In this document: one piece after another, positions 37,092 through 45,935 of the stretch
How positions within the stretch are numbered: position 1 is the first letter of the stretch
Layout of the letters: each line of letters starts with the position of its first letter
NCBI GenBank assembly: GCA_903850565.1
Contig: CAINLV010000023.1
Location: forward strand, 1 to 64,000
DNA: 64,000 nt
DNA from: an uncultured Actinomycetes bacterium
Lineage (GTDB): Bacteria > Actinomycetota > Actinomycetes > Nanopelagicales > Nanopelagicaceae
Reading direction: 5' to 3'
The notes under the pieces: model-generated
Databases searched by the model: none
What the model saw: only the letters and a program-made list of their open reading frames with translations
Told to the model about the DNA's origin: nothing
Position numbers and translations under genes: made by a program

Positions 37092-37856
37092 ATGGCAAAG
37101 AAAATTCTGCCACCAACGCCCCATCCATCTGGGGCCAAACCGCCGAAGTTGCCGGCACAGGCAATTCCACATCACGTTGCAATAGTCATGGATGGAAATG
37201 GGCGTTGGGCAAAAGCGCGCGGCCTGGCGCGAACTGCCGGACATGAAGCAGGGGAAGCCTCGTTACTAGATGTGGTCCACGGCGCGATTGAGATTGGTGT
37301 TAAGGAGATCAGCGCTTACGCATTCTCTACTGAAAATTGGCGCCGTTCACCAGATGAGGTGAAGTTTTTGATGGGATTTAACCGCGATGTAATCCGGCGT
37401 CGACGCGATGAAATGAATTCTTTGGGGGTTCGAGTTCGCTGGGTGGGTAGGCCACAAAGATTATGGCGCAGCGTTATTGATGAGTTGAAAATAGCTGAAG
37501 AGATGACCGCTTCCAATAAAGTTTTAACTCTAAATATGTGCGTCAATTATGGGGGACGTGCGGAAATTTCCGATGCCATGAAGAAGCTGGCACAAGCAGT
37601 TGCAGAAGGCGAGATCGATCCAGACCAAGTCTCGGAAAAAGTAATTAAGAAATTTCTCTATTCACCTTCAATGAGTGATGTGGATTTATTTCTTCGATCC
37701 TCTGGGGAGCAAAGAACCAGTAACTTTCTGATGTGGCAAAGCGCTTATGCTGAAATGGTTTTTATGGATGTTTTATGGCCCGATGTTGATCGTCGTACTT
37801 TATGGAAAGCGATTGAGATCTATGCAGAGCGGGAACGCAGGTTTGGTAAAGCCTGA
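37092..37856 (+). CDS. uppS: Isoprenyl (undecaprenyl/decaprenyl) diphosphate synthase, cis type
   Basis: Makes the long cis-polyprenyl diphosphate that becomes the lipid carrier for cell wall synthesis. The 254-residue protein has the catalytic Asp in [14 protein letters not shown], the STENW box and the C-terminal [24 protein letters not shown]. Whether C50 or C55 product is made cannot be told. It overlaps nothing but its stop codon directly touches the stop of the convergent zur gene. Confidence 0.95.
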   Translation: MAKKILPPTPHPSGAKPPKLPAQAIPHHVAIVMDGNGRWAKARGLARTAGHEAGEASLLDVVHGAIEIGVKEISAYAFSTENWRRSPDEVKFLMGFNRDVIRRRRDEMNSLGVRVRWVGRPQRLWRSVIDELKIAEEMTASNKVLTLNMCVNYGGRAEISDAMKKLAQAVAEGEIDPDQVSEKVIKKFLYSPSMSDVDLFLRSSGEQRTSNFLMWQSAYAEMVFMDVLWPDVDRRTLWKAIEIYAERERRFGKA

Positions 37857-38225
37857 TTAGCAGGCTGCACAAATTCCGAAGATTTCAGCGGTATGGCCAA
37901 TGTCGCGAAATCCATTCTCGGCACCTGATTGTTCGGCCCACTTTTCTATAACGCCACCTTCGATCTCCACCGTCTTGCCACAACTCTTGCAGACTAAATG
38001 GTGGTGATGAGTAGCCCCGCAGAGTCGAAATATTGCCTCGCCATCTTCCTTTCGCAAAATATCGACCGCTTTTTCGTCGACCAGCGATTGCAGTGCTCGA
38101 TAGACGGTAGTTAATCCAATCGATTCAGAATCGCGATTGAGAACAAGGTGTAACTCTTGAGCGCTAGCGAAACCACCAACTCGTTCGAGTCCAGCTAAAA
38201 CTTTGCTATTGGATTTCTTACTCAT
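37857..38225 (-). CDS. zur: Fur-family regulator, probable zinc repressor Zur
   Basis: A 122-residue Fur-family DNA-binding repressor. A winged helix occupies the N-terminal half (SAQELHLVLNRDSESIGLTTVYRALQ). The metal region has THHHHLVCKSC and a C-terminal ICAAC, which together form the structural zinc site. Assignment to zinc rather than iron is from context. The gene overlaps the ZIP transporter gene as ATGA, and a perfect Zur-type palindrome covers the promoter of this operon. It would repress its own operon when zinc is sufficient. Confidence 0.9.
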   Translation of the reverse strand: MSKKSNSKVLAGLERVGGFASAQELHLVLNRDSESIGLTTVYRALQSLVDEKAVDILRKEDGEAIFRLCGATHHHHLVCKSCGKTVEIEGGVIEKWAEQSGAENGFRDIGHTAEIFGICAAC

Positions 38226-38956
38226 AGCGAATTCACCACTACCCACATGGTCAGCACCCCTACCAAAGTCGCCACCATCGTCATTTTGGATGGATGCCGT
38301 GAGTGTGCTTCCGGCAAAATGTGCGAAGTTGCGATGTAAATAATGAAGCCAGCAAAGATCGAAAGATAGATCGCCAACCACGGCATGCTGATAGCAATAC
38401 TGGTTCCTATTGTCGCCCCGCCAATTCGAGCAACTGCGTCCACGATGAGAAGCAATTTGGCCCGCGAGCTCCACGCATCGCCTTTAACCAGCATCGCCAC
38501 GGTATTGAGCCCATCGCTAAAGGCATGTACTAATAAAGCGAGGAATACGGCAAAACCAAAGGCGGTGCTTACTTGAAAGGCTAAGCCAAGGGCCACACCA
38601 TCTAGGAATACATGGCCAGCCATCGCAACCGCACCCAGAGCGCCAGCAATATTTCCATGATGCACATGGTCATGGTCGTAATCGGATTCAGCAGGTTCAT
38701 GCGAGCCGGCGAATTGTTCAAAGAAGTGCAGCGCTAGAAAACCAGCAACAAATCCAATTGTTACGGCTGGCAGTTTTCCAATCTTGAGGGTGGCATTGGC
38801 AAAAATCTCGGGTAAGAGATCAAAGGCGACTAACCCCAGAAGTAGGCCAGCGGCTAGGCCAAGGACTAAATGGAAGCGATCTCGGCTGCGCAAGGCCACA
38901 TATCCGCCTAAAGTCGTGGCTAGAACCGTTACCGCAGCGAGTGCAATTGCCATCAT
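38222..38956 (-). CDS. ZIP-family zinc transporter
   Basis: A 244-residue membrane protein with about eight hydrophobic segments, of the ZIP metal importer family. The two core motifs GHVFLDGVALG and HAFSDGLNT lie in paired helices and hold the transport-site histidines and aspartates. A His/Asp-rich loop (DYDHDHVHHGN) could bind zinc in the loop between helices 3 and 4. The ATG 38956 is 6 bases from the TATGGT -10 element, so the mRNA should be leaderless. zur follows with a four-base overlap, making a self-regulated zinc uptake operon. Confidence 0.9.
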   Translation of the reverse strand: MMAIALAAVTVLATTLGGYVALRSRDRFHLVLGLAAGLLLGLVAFDLLPEIFANATLKIGKLPAVTIGFVAGFLALHFFEQFAGSHEPAESDYDHDHVHHGNIAGALGAVAMAGHVFLDGVALGLAFQVSTAFGFAVFLALLVHAFSDGLNTVAMLVKGDAWSSRAKLLLIVDAVARIGGATIGTSIAISMPWLAIYLSIFAGFIIYIATSHILPEAHSRHPSKMTMVATLVGVLTMWVVVNSL

Positions 38957-38962
38957 GTAGGA

Positions 38963-38968
38963 ACCATA
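38963..38968 (-). promoter_or_regulatory. -10 element of the zip-zur operon (leaderless)
   Basis: TATGGT on the minus strand ends 6 bases before the ZIP ATG. The Zur box begins five bases upstream of it and covers the place where the -35 element would be. Confidence 0.55.
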
Positions 38969-38973
38969 CCCAT

Positions 38974-38998
38974 AATGAAAATGGTTGTCATTTTCATT
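38974..38998. promoter_or_regulatory. Zur box (zinc repressor operator)
   Basis: AATGAAAATG and CATTTTCATT are exact 10-bp inverted repeats around GTTGT. The central 21 bases match the actinobacterial Zur consensus TGAAAATG-N5-CATTTTCA. It lies 6 bases upstream of the zip -10 element and about 20 bases upstream of the -10 of the divergent gene, so one operator may control both. Confidence 0.88.
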
Positions 38999-39018
38999 TT
39001 TTCACGGGTGGAGTCAGG

Positions 39019-39024
39019 TAACCT
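39019..39024 (+). promoter_or_regulatory. -10 element of the monooxygenase-like gene (leaderless)
   Basis: TAACCT ends 6 bases before the ATG at 39031. The -35 region would touch the right-hand end of the Zur box. Confidence 0.48.
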
Positions 39025-39030
39025 TCGAAC

Positions 39031-39303
39031 ATGATCGCAATCGCTCGTTTCGCCATCCCCGCTAGTGAGGCGGCCCAATTTTTGGTCAGCGCCGATCTAG
39101 CCTTGGCCGCTCTCTCTGCTTGCCCCGGGTATCTAATGGGGCAGGCCGGGCAAAATACCGATGACCCCAATCTCTGGACCTTGGTAACTCTTTGGGAGAA
39201 TGTTGGCTCATATCGACGGGCGCTGGGCAACTACCAAGTAAAATTGGAATCCATTCCCTTGCTCGCTCGAGCAATTGACGAGCCCGGAGCCTATGTTCGG
39301 TAA
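39031..39303 (+). CDS. Antibiotic biosynthesis monooxygenase (ABM)-like small protein
   Basis: A 90-residue protein with the dimeric alpha/beta-barrel look of the ABM superfamily: an initial strand IAIARFAIP, a central CPGYLMGQAGQN and LWTLVTLWENVGSYRRALG, where the W-E-N/D pair is typical. Members range from quinol monooxygenases to haem-degrading enzymes and non-catalytic proteins. Its divergent position across the Zur box hints at a role in zinc-limited cells, which is inference. No ribosome binding site precedes the start, and a leaderless mRNA is expected. Confidence 0.72.
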   Translation: MIAIARFAIPASEAAQFLVSADLALAALSACPGYLMGQAGQNTDDPNLWTLVTLWENVGSYRRALGNYQVKLESIPLLARAIDEPGAYVR

Positions 39304-39341
39304 GAAAGGCAATTAATGCGCCTTACGCCTAACGCCACGGG

Positions 39342-39347
39342 TAGAAT
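39342..39347 (+). promoter_or_regulatory. -10 element of glyS
   Basis: TAGAAT lies 57 bases before the glyS ATG, predicting a leader of about 50 bases carrying a GGAG site. I see no T-box elements in this leader. Confidence 0.4.
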
Positions 39348-39403
39348 TACCACTTCTTGCGACCAGCAAGGATAAAGCCGACAGCCAGCCGGATGGAGAA
39401 ATT

Positions 39404-40783
39404 ATGGCCGCAGATCGTTTAGAAACAATTGTCAGCCTCGCTAAGCGTCGAGGATTCGTTTACCCCTCATCAGAGATCTACGGTGGTCTTCGAGCTGCTT
39501 GGGATTACGGCCCTTTGGGCGTTGAATTAAAGAACAATGTAAAGCGCCAATGGTGGAAGGCGATGGTCCAAGGCCGCGAGGATGTCGTCGGGTTGGATTC
39601 TTGCGTCATCTTGGCAAAAGAGGTCTGGCAAGCATCTGGCCATGTTGAAACCTTTTCAGATCCATTGACCGAATGCACCGCTTGTCATAAACGGTATCGG
39701 GCTGACCATTTAGAAGAAGCATTTGAAGCCAAGAACGGTCACGCTCCCGTTTCGTTGGAAGAGTTGAACTGTCCCAACTGTGGCAACAAAGGCAAATTTA
39801 CGGCGCCGCGCCAATTTAGCGGACTCTTGAAAACTTTTCTTGGTGCGGTGGAAGATGAATCTGGCATGGCATTTCTGCGGCCAGAAACAGCCCAGGGAAT
39901 CTTTATCAACTTTGAAAATGTCGCCACCACATCTCGCAAGAAGCCACCTTTTGGAATTGGCCAAATTGGCAAATCCTTTAGAAATGAAATCACTCCAGGA
40001 AACTTTATTTTCCGAACCCGTGAATTCGAGCAGATGGAAATGGAATTCTTCGTGGTTCCGGGAACCGATGAAGATTGGCATCAATACTGGATTGACACTC
40101 GGTTGGACTGGTACAAGAACTTGGGAATTAACCCAGACCGTCTTCGACTTTTTGAACATCCAAAAGAGAAGCTCTCGCATTATTCAAAACGAACCGTCGA
40201 TATCGAATATAAATTTGAATTCGCTGGTACCCAGTGGGGCGAGCTAGAAGGAATAGCAAGCCGAACTGACTTTGATTTAAAGGCACACAGCGCTGCATCT
40301 GGAAAAGACCTCTCGTGGTTTGATCAGGAAAAAAATGAGCGATGGGTTCCTTTCGTTATTGAACCTGCTGCGGGCGTGGATCGATGCGCTTTAACATTTA
40401 TGATGGATGCATTTACTGAAGATGAAGCCCCGAATGCCAAAGGCGAGATGGAAAAACGCGCTGTCATGAAATTGGATTATCGGCTTGCACCTATCAAAGT
40501 GGCAGTTTTGCCGCTTTCTAGAAACGCTGATCTTTCTCCGAAGGCTCGCGATCTAGCTGCGCAATTACGTCAGAATTGGTCGGTGGATTTCGATGATTCT
40601 GGCGCCATTGGTCGCCGATACCGTCGCCAAGATGAAATTGGTACTCCATATTGCATCACCATCGATTTCGAAACCTTGGATGACAATGCAGTGACAATTC
40701 GTCATCGAGACACCATGGCTCAAGAGCGAATTTCTATTGACCAGGTGACGAATTACTTGGCTCCGAAGTTATTAGGGTGCTAA
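39404..40783 (+). CDS. glyS: Glycyl-tRNA synthetase
   Basis: Class II aminoacyl-tRNA synthetase of the homodimeric type that charges tRNA-Gly. The 459-residue protein has the N-terminal [25 protein letters not shown], a zinc-ribbon-like insertion with CTACHKR and CPNCGNK, motif 2 [23 protein letters not shown] and the C-terminal anticodon-binding domain (from about 360). GGAG lies 6 bases before the ATG. dusB begins within its last codons. Confidence 0.95.
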   Translation: MAADRLETIVSLAKRRGFVYPSSEIYGGLRAAWDYGPLGVELKNNVKRQWWKAMVQGREDVVGLDSCVILAKEVWQASGHVETFSDPLTECTACHKRYRADHLEEAFEAKNGHAPVSLEELNCPNCGNKGKFTAPRQFSGLLKTFLGAVEDESGMAFLRPETAQGIFINFENVATTSRKKPPFGIGQIGKSFRNEITPGNFIFRTREFEQMEMEFFVVPGTDEDWHQYWIDTRLDWYKNLGINPDRLRLFEHPKEKLSHYSKRTVDIEYKFEFAGTQWGELEGIASRTDFDLKAHSAASGKDLSWFDQEKNERWVPFVIEPAAGVDRCALTFMMDAFTEDEAPNAKGEMEKRAVMKLDYRLAPIKVAVLPLSRNADLSPKARDLAAQLRQNWSVDFDDSGAIGRRYRRQDEIGTPYCITIDFETLDDNAVTIRHRDTMAQERISIDQVTNYLAPKLLGC

Positions 40784-41949
40784 CGAAAACGACTACTGCG
40801 CCACTTCGCCTTCCCATTGAAAATGGGGGATTCGCCAACGGAGAAGTGGTTCTGAATACTCCTGTGGTTCTGGCCCCGATGGCTGGAATCACAAATTCAG
40901 CCTTTAGAACGCTCTGTCGTGAACAAGGTGCCGGTCTATTTGTTTCGGAGATGGTCACTGCCCGTGCGTTGATCGAACGCCACCCAGAGACGATGCGGTT
41001 GATTACACCCGGCGAAGGAGAAACGCCTCGTTCCGTCCAACTGTATGCGGTGGATCCCAACATCGTTTCACATGCCGTCACCATGTTGATGAAGGAAAAT
41101 TTAGCTGACCATATCGATTTGAATTTTGGGTGCCCAGTTCCCAAAGTCACCAGACGAGGCGGCGGCGCTGCCCTGCCCTTCAAACGAAATCTCTTTTCGC
41201 AGATTGTTGGTTCTGCGGTCCGAGCGGCCAAGCCTTATGGCGTTCCGGTAACTGTGAAGATGCGCATCGGAATTGATTCAGATCATCTGACTTATTTAGA
41301 AGCTGGAAAATCAGCTGCAGAGCAAGGCGTTGCTTGGGTAGCACTGCATGCCCGAACTGCCTCACAAATGTATGAAGGCAAGGCCGATTGGAGCGCGATC
41401 AAATCATTGGTGGAACATTTAGCACCGACTGGCGTTCCGGTTTTAGGCAATGGTGATATTTGGACCGGTGCAGATGGTCTTCGAATGATGAATGAAACCG
41501 GTTGCGCTGGCGTAGTTGTTGGTAGAGGTTGTCTTGGCCGGCCGTGGCTTTTTTCAGATTTAGTTTCCTCGCTTTCAGGTTCTGAAAATCCAACAGCACC
41601 CTCGCTGCACGAAGTTCGTGCCATTATTGCTCGACATGCACGGCTGTTAGTCACATTTTTTGAAAATGAAGGACGCGCCATGCGAGATTTAAGAAAACAT
41701 ATGGCCTGGTATTTGAAGGGATTTTCAGTTCCCCGAGAGATCCGGTCGCGTTTTGGAATGGTAGTTTCGTTGAGCGAACTAGATTTCTTGCTGGCACAAC
41801 TAGATGAACAACCTTATCCAGTCGGAATCGGAGATTCCCCGCGCGGCCGAACCAGCCACGGAAAGGCGGTTTCCCTTCCCGATGGTTGGCTCAATGACCC
41901 AGATGAAATTCCGGCTATAACGATTGATGATTCGGTTTCTGGCGGTTAA
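40777..41949 (+). CDS. dusB: tRNA-dihydrouridine synthase
   Basis: An FMN-dependent enzyme that reduces uridines in the D-loop of tRNA. The 390-residue protein has [13 protein letters not shown], the catalytic Cys in [11 protein letters not shown], the FMN-site [19 protein letters not shown] and GNGDIW. It has the C-terminal helical tRNA-binding domain and an extra 40-50 residue tail. The GTG start overlaps the end of glyS by seven bases, indicating coupling. Confidence 0.93.
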   Translation: MLTKTTTAPLRLPIENGGFANGEVVLNTPVVLAPMAGITNSAFRTLCREQGAGLFVSEMVTARALIERHPETMRLITPGEGETPRSVQLYAVDPNIVSHAVTMLMKENLADHIDLNFGCPVPKVTRRGGGAALPFKRNLFSQIVGSAVRAAKPYGVPVTVKMRIGIDSDHLTYLEAGKSAAEQGVAWVALHARTASQMYEGKADWSAIKSLVEHLAPTGVPVLGNGDIWTGADGLRMMNETGCAGVVVGRGCLGRPWLFSDLVSSLSGSENPTAPSLHEVRAIIARHARLLVTFFENEGRAMRDLRKHMAWYLKGFSVPREIRSRFGMVVSLSELDFLLAQLDEQPYPVGIGDSPRGRTSHGKAVSLPDGWLNDPDEIPAITIDDSVSGG

Positions 41950-41951
41950 TT

Positions 41952-42578
41952 ATGTTTCTTTTTAAATTGCTCCGCAGGGCGTTCTCCATTGTGGGATTGC
42001 TTATCATCATCATTCCACTTTTTATCTCCTATCAAATTTGGAATACCGGAAATTCAGCGAAGGCAGTAAAAAGTGATGTGATTGTGGTTCTTGGTGCGGC
42101 GCAATTTAACGGTAGACCCACGCCGGTACTACAAGGAAGAATTGATGAAGCATTCCGTATTTATAAATTTGGATATTCGAAACGGATTATTACCGTTGGC
42201 GCAGGAGCTCCAGGAGACCGAACGACGGAAGCGATGAGTAGTTATCTCAGCTTGGTTTCAAAGAAAGTTCCTAAGAATCGATTGACAGATATACCAATTG
42301 GCCGGGACACGTTGACTAGTACTGCCGCGTATGTGGCAGTAATGAAAGCCCATACTTGGACAAGCGTCATTATCGTCACCGATCCACTCCACTGCTACAG
42401 AGCAGTCTCGATGGCTCAGGACTTGGGAGTTAGCGCCACTTGTTCGCCAGCAAAAAGCCTCGTCCCGATTTTTAGCGTTAGCGGCATAAAGTACTTAGTC
42501 CGCGAAACTGGTGCCTACCTGGCCTATAAGACAACTAATCGAATCGGCATTCACCTCTCTGATCACCTAACGAAGTAG
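41952..42578 (+). CDS. YdcF/SanA-family membrane-anchored protein (DUF218)
   Basis: A 208-residue protein with one N-terminal transmembrane segment (about 11-28) and a DUF218 domain (from about 40: DVIVVLGAAQFNGRPTPVLQGRIDEA, then TVGAGAPGDRTTEA and VTDPLHCYRA). SanA and YdcF relatives are associated with the cell envelope; their reaction is not established. It starts two bases after the dusB stop. Confidence 0.85.
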   Translation: MFLFKLLRRAFSIVGLLIIIIPLFISYQIWNTGNSAKAVKSDVIVVLGAAQFNGRPTPVLQGRIDEAFRIYKFGYSKRIITVGAGAPGDRTTEAMSSYLSLVSKKVPKNRLTDIPIGRDTLTSTAAYVAVMKAHTWTSVIIVTDPLHCYRAVSMAQDLGVSATCSPAKSLVPIFSVSGIKYLVRETGAYLAYKTTNRIGIHLSDHLTK

Positions 42579-42591
42579 ACTGATTTACCTT

Positions 42592-43827
42592 ATGGTGCTT
42601 CGATCCGCTCACGAACGAGATGGCTATGTCGACTTCGATCGCGAAAGATTTATTGACGAGCCAGCCAAACGACCTGGCAGAACTGAATTCGCTCGCGACC
42701 GAGCCCGAATCATTCACTCCTTTGCTCTTCGTCGGTTAGCCGCAAAAACCCAAGTAGCAGTTCCCTGGGCTGCAGATTTTCCACGGACCAGGCTTTCTCA
42801 CTCGCTTGAATGTGCCCAAGTAGGTAGAGAACTGGGTGAAGCGCTGGGAGCGGACCCCGATCTTATGGAAGGTGCCTGTCTTGCCCACGATATTGGTCAT
42901 CCACCTTTCGGTCATAACGGTGAAGATGCCCTTAACCTGATTGCCCAAAGTTGTGGTGGATTTGAAGGCAACGCGCAAAGTTTTCGACTTCTGGTGCGAT
43001 TGGAGGCTAAAACAGTTACGCCCTTAGGTCGATCAGTTGGGTTGAATCTAACGAGGTCCTCACTTGATGCGGCAACCAAGTATCCCTGGCCGCGCGACAT
43101 CAACAACCGAAAATTTGGCGTCTACGATGACGATAAAGAAATCTTTAATTGGATGAGAACAAATGCTCCTGAAGGCAGAACTTCCATCGAAGCCCAAATA
43201 ATGGATTGGTCCGATGATGTTGCTTATTCAGTTCACGATTTTGAAGATGCTTTAGTTTCTGGACAGGTCAAACTTCATTTCCTTAAAAATGATTTGCCCG
43301 AACTTTTCGCAGTCGCACAGAGTTCTTATCTCCAAGATGTGACCATGTCAGAGATTGAAGAAGCTCTCACAAATTTGCAAGGGCTCTCATGTTGGCCGCT
43401 AGATTACGATCGAAGCCATCTCCACTTGGCCAGATTGAAAGACCTGGCTAGTCAACTCATTGGTCGGTTTGCTTTCGCCGCAGAGCAAGAAACTCGCCAT
43501 CAGTTTGGGGATGGGGATTTAACCCGTTATCGCGCCGATTTACTGGTTCCCAGGGCGCAACGCGTGGAAGTTGCCTTACTCAAGGCTATAGGTGGCTTTT
43601 ATGTGATTTCAGCAGAATCTTCTAAGAAGCGCTATTCCGATCAGCAAATACTCATTCACGAATTAGTTGAATTAGTAACTAAAGGCGCACCCGCCACCTT
43701 GGAATCTTTTTTTCTGGAGGATTGGAATCAAGCGCAAAATGATGCGCAACGTCTGCGCGTTGTCATCGACCAGATTGCTTCCTTAACCGATCCAGGTGCC
43801 TACGCACTTCATAGCCACTTGAAATAG
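42592..43827 (+). CDS. dgt: Deoxyguanosinetriphosphate triphosphohydrolase-like protein
   Basis: An HD-superfamily dNTPase-like protein of 411 residues. The metal motif is seen as TRLSHSLECAQVGRE, then LAHDIGHPPFGHNGEDALN and IMDWSDDVAYSVHDFEDAL. Family members remove the triphosphate from dGTP or other dNTPs and adjust nucleotide pools. It is followed by dnaG, as in many actinobacteria. TAGACT 10 bases before the ATG may be a -10 element overlapping the stop of the previous gene. The exact start is uncertain. Confidence 0.92.
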   Translation: MVLRSAHERDGYVDFDRERFIDEPAKRPGRTEFARDRARIIHSFALRRLAAKTQVAVPWAADFPRTRLSHSLECAQVGRELGEALGADPDLMEGACLAHDIGHPPFGHNGEDALNLIAQSCGGFEGNAQSFRLLVRLEAKTVTPLGRSVGLNLTRSSLDAATKYPWPRDINNRKFGVYDDDKEIFNWMRTNAPEGRTSIEAQIMDWSDDVAYSVHDFEDALVSGQVKLHFLKNDLPELFAVAQSSYLQDVTMSEIEEALTNLQGLSCWPLDYDRSHLHLARLKDLASQLIGRFAFAAEQETRHQFGDGDLTRYRADLLVPRAQRVEVALLKAIGGFYVISAESSKKRYSDQQILIHELVELVTKGAPATLESFFLEDWNQAQNDAQRLRVVIDQIASLTDPGAYALHSHLK

Positions 43828-43830
43828 GAT
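43825..43830 (+). promoter_or_regulatory. -10 element of dnaG (leaderless), overlapping the dgt stop
   Basis: TAGGAT ends 6 bases before the dnaG ATG, and its first three bases are the dgt TAG stop. The same bases could serve as an AGGA ribosome binding site on a dgt-dnaG transcript. Confidence 0.4.
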
Positions 43831-43836
43831 TGGCAT

Positions 43837-45699
43837 ATGTCTGGGCGAATTAGAGATGAAGATGTCACTCATGTGCGTGACCATAGCCCCATCGATGAAG
43901 TTATTGGCGATTATGTGCAACTCAAGAACGCCGGTGGTGGACAGAAGAAAGGTCTCTGCCCTTTTCACGACGAAAAGAGCCCTTCCTTTCATGTGACCCC
44001 CAGTAAAGGTTATTTCCACTGTTTTGGCTGCCAGCAAGGCGGAGATGTCATTGCGTTTATTATGAAATTGGAACATTTGAATTTTACCGAAACTGTTGAG
44101 CGATTGGCCGATCGCATCGGCTATGTCCTGCGTTATGACAACATCGGAAATGCGCCAAGTTCTGGCGTTAACCGGTCCCGTTTGGTGGCAGCTAACGATG
44201 CCGCGGCTTTGTTTTATCAACAATCTCTTGCCTTACCAGGACCGGCGCAAGTTGGCCGCGAATTCCTCACCAAACGAGGTTTTGGGAAAGAGGCTGCAGC
44301 CACTTTCGGAGTTGGTTTTGCTCCCGATGAATGGGATGCACTTTATAAAACGTTAACTGGCAAGGGATTCACTGATCAAGAGTTATCTCTGGCTGGATTA
44401 ACAAAAGAAGGAACCCGAGGTCCTATCGATAGATTTCGAAATCGTTTGGTCTGGCCAATCAAAGATATTTCTGGGGATGTAGTGGGCTTTGGCGCCCGAA
44501 AGTTGGCAGCTGATGATGTTGATCAAGGACCTAAATATTTAAACACTGCCGAAACGGCGATATATAAGAAGAGCCAAATTCTTTATGGCTTAGATATGTC
44601 GAAGAAAGAAATTGCAAAGAAGCGTCAAGTGGTTATCGTCGAAGGCTACACCGACGTAATGGCGGCCCATTTAGCGGGGATACCTACCGCAGTTGCTACT
44701 TGTGGAACTGCATTCGGAGATGACCATATTCGGATCATTCGACGTCTCTTGATGGATGACGATGCTTTCCGCGGGGAAGTGATCTTCACTTTTGATGGTG
44801 ATGCGGCAGGCCAGAAGGCAGCACTTCGAGCCTTTGACGATGACCAGAAATTTGTGGCGCAAACTTTTGTTGCCGTTGAACCAAATGGAATGGACCCGTG
44901 TGAACTTCGCCAGACTAGAGGTGACGAAGCTGTTCGAGATTTAATTGCGCGACGAGTTCCGCTATTTGAATTCGCGATGAAGAGCGTTATTAAGCAATAC
45001 GATGTCACATCGGCTGAAGGCAGAGTCTCTGCGCTCAATCAAGTTGCGCCACTCATCGGCAAGATTCGTGATGCATCGCTTCGGCCTGAATACATTCGGT
45101 TGGTCGCCGGTTGGCTGGGAATGGAAGTAGATATTGTTGCAACCGCGGCCCGTGTGGCGGCCAATGCCAAGAGCGCTTCTAAACCTGCTAGTCCGGTTCT
45201 TGTCGAAGCGACTAAACCAGATACGAATTCGGCTCCGCCTGCCAACTTAAAAGACCCGATCATTATTTTGGAGCGGGAAGTTCTAAAGATCCGACTGCAA
45301 CTGCCTCATTTAGCGCTTGGCTGGAAAGAGCTAGATTCCAATGCCTTCTCCTTTCCAGGTTATGGCGAACTACGTCTCCATATTGATTCGATGCCAGATT
45401 TGGAGTTGCCCGATTTTCTAGAGCGGACCCAGTCGGCCCAGATGCGCTCCCTGATAACGGAACTTACAGTGGAACCAATCCGTACCGATCGGGAAGTATC
45501 AGAGCGTTATATCACCAGCGTTTTTGCCCGGTTGCGCGAAGTAGCGCTAAGCCGATCTATTGCTGAAATTAAATCGACACTTCAACGGCTAAATCCCTTG
45601 GAAAATGAGGAGTTGTACGGGCAAACATTTGCCCGCCTGGTGGGGCTCGAGGCCCAACGACGAGTACAGAAGGAGTTGGCCGCCGGGGACTTGGGCTGA
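43837..45699 (+). CDS. dnaG: DNA primase
   Basis: Synthesises RNA primers for DNA replication. The 620-residue protein has the N-terminal zinc motif CPFHDEKSPSFH with CFGC, the core domain (LVWPIKDISGDVVGFGAR), the Toprim metal residues in VIVEGYTDVMAAH and FDGDAAGQ, and a C-terminal helicase-binding region of about 150 residues. The final codons (GDLG-stop) lie inside the first copy of a 16-bp tandem repeat. Confidence 0.96.
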   Translation: MSGRIRDEDVTHVRDHSPIDEVIGDYVQLKNAGGGQKKGLCPFHDEKSPSFHVTPSKGYFHCFGCQQGGDVIAFIMKLEHLNFTETVERLADRIGYVLRYDNIGNAPSSGVNRSRLVAANDAAALFYQQSLALPGPAQVGREFLTKRGFGKEAAATFGVGFAPDEWDALYKTLTGKGFTDQELSLAGLTKEGTRGPIDRFRNRLVWPIKDISGDVVGFGARKLAADDVDQGPKYLNTAETAIYKKSQILYGLDMSKKEIAKKRQVVIVEGYTDVMAAHLAGIPTAVATCGTAFGDDHIRIIRRLLMDDDAFRGEVIFTFDGDAAGQKAALRAFDDDQKFVAQTFVAVEPNGMDPCELRQTRGDEAVRDLIARRVPLFEFAMKSVIKQYDVTSAEGRVSALNQVAPLIGKIRDASLRPEYIRLVAGWLGMEVDIVATAARVAANAKSASKPASPVLVEATKPDTNSAPPANLKDPIIILEREVLKIRLQLPHLALGWKELDSNAFSFPGYGELRLHIDSMPDLELPDFLERTQSAQMRSLITELTVEPIRTDREVSERYITSVFARLREVALSRSIAEIKSTLQRLNPLENEELYGQTFARLVGLEAQRRVQKELAAGDLG

Positions 45700-45758
45700 G
45701 GGGGACTTAGAATGAAGGGGACTTGGGCTGAAGGGGACTTATGCCGAAGGGGATTGCC
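45685..45758. repeat. 16-bp tandem repeat spanning the dnaG stop, about 4.6 copies
   Basis: Units begin at 45685, 45701, 45717, 45733 and 45749 (last partial). The first and third copies are GGGGACTTGGGCTGA plus G or A; the second and fourth differ at several positions. The dnaG stop TGA lies in the first unit. The array probably arose by duplication of the dnaG 3' end. Confidence 0.9.
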
Positions 45759-45783
45759 TTCCAGTTCGGGGGCTCGTTTTTTT
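45744..45783 (+). terminator. Possible rho-independent terminator after dnaG
   Basis: CCGAAGG (45744-45750) can pair with CC-AG-TTCGG (45761-45769) and, alternatively, GAAGG with CCTTC. A run of seven T follows at 45777-45783, eight bases after the stem. It separates dnaG from the tRNA gene. The spacing of the T-run from the stem makes it a moderate call. Confidence 0.42.
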
Positions 45784-45827
45784 CTTTCAGGTCCTTTCAG
45801 ATAGAGTTCGTCCCTGATCGCCAGTAA

Positions 45828-45903
45828 TCCCTGATAGCTCAATTGGCAGAGCAGCCGGCTGTTAACCGGCAGGTTCTTGGTTCGAGTCCAAGTCAGGGAG
45901 CCA
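45828..45903 (+). tRNA. tRNA-Asn (GTT)
   Basis: A complete cloverleaf: acceptor TCCCTGA / TCAGGGA, D-loop TAGCTCAATTGGCAGAGC, anticodon stem-loop CCGGCTGTTAACCGG with anticodon GTT, and T-arm CTTGG-TTCGAGT-CCAAG. The CCA end is encoded at 45901-45903. It is followed 32 bp later by the DoxX-Rieske gene. Confidence 0.96.
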
Positions 45904-45935
45904 CCTGTATTCATATCGAAAAGGCGGCTTCCATC

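Noticed and set aside
45843-45935. Upstream extension of the DoxX-Rieske frame
   Set aside because: It translates the tRNA-Asn gene.
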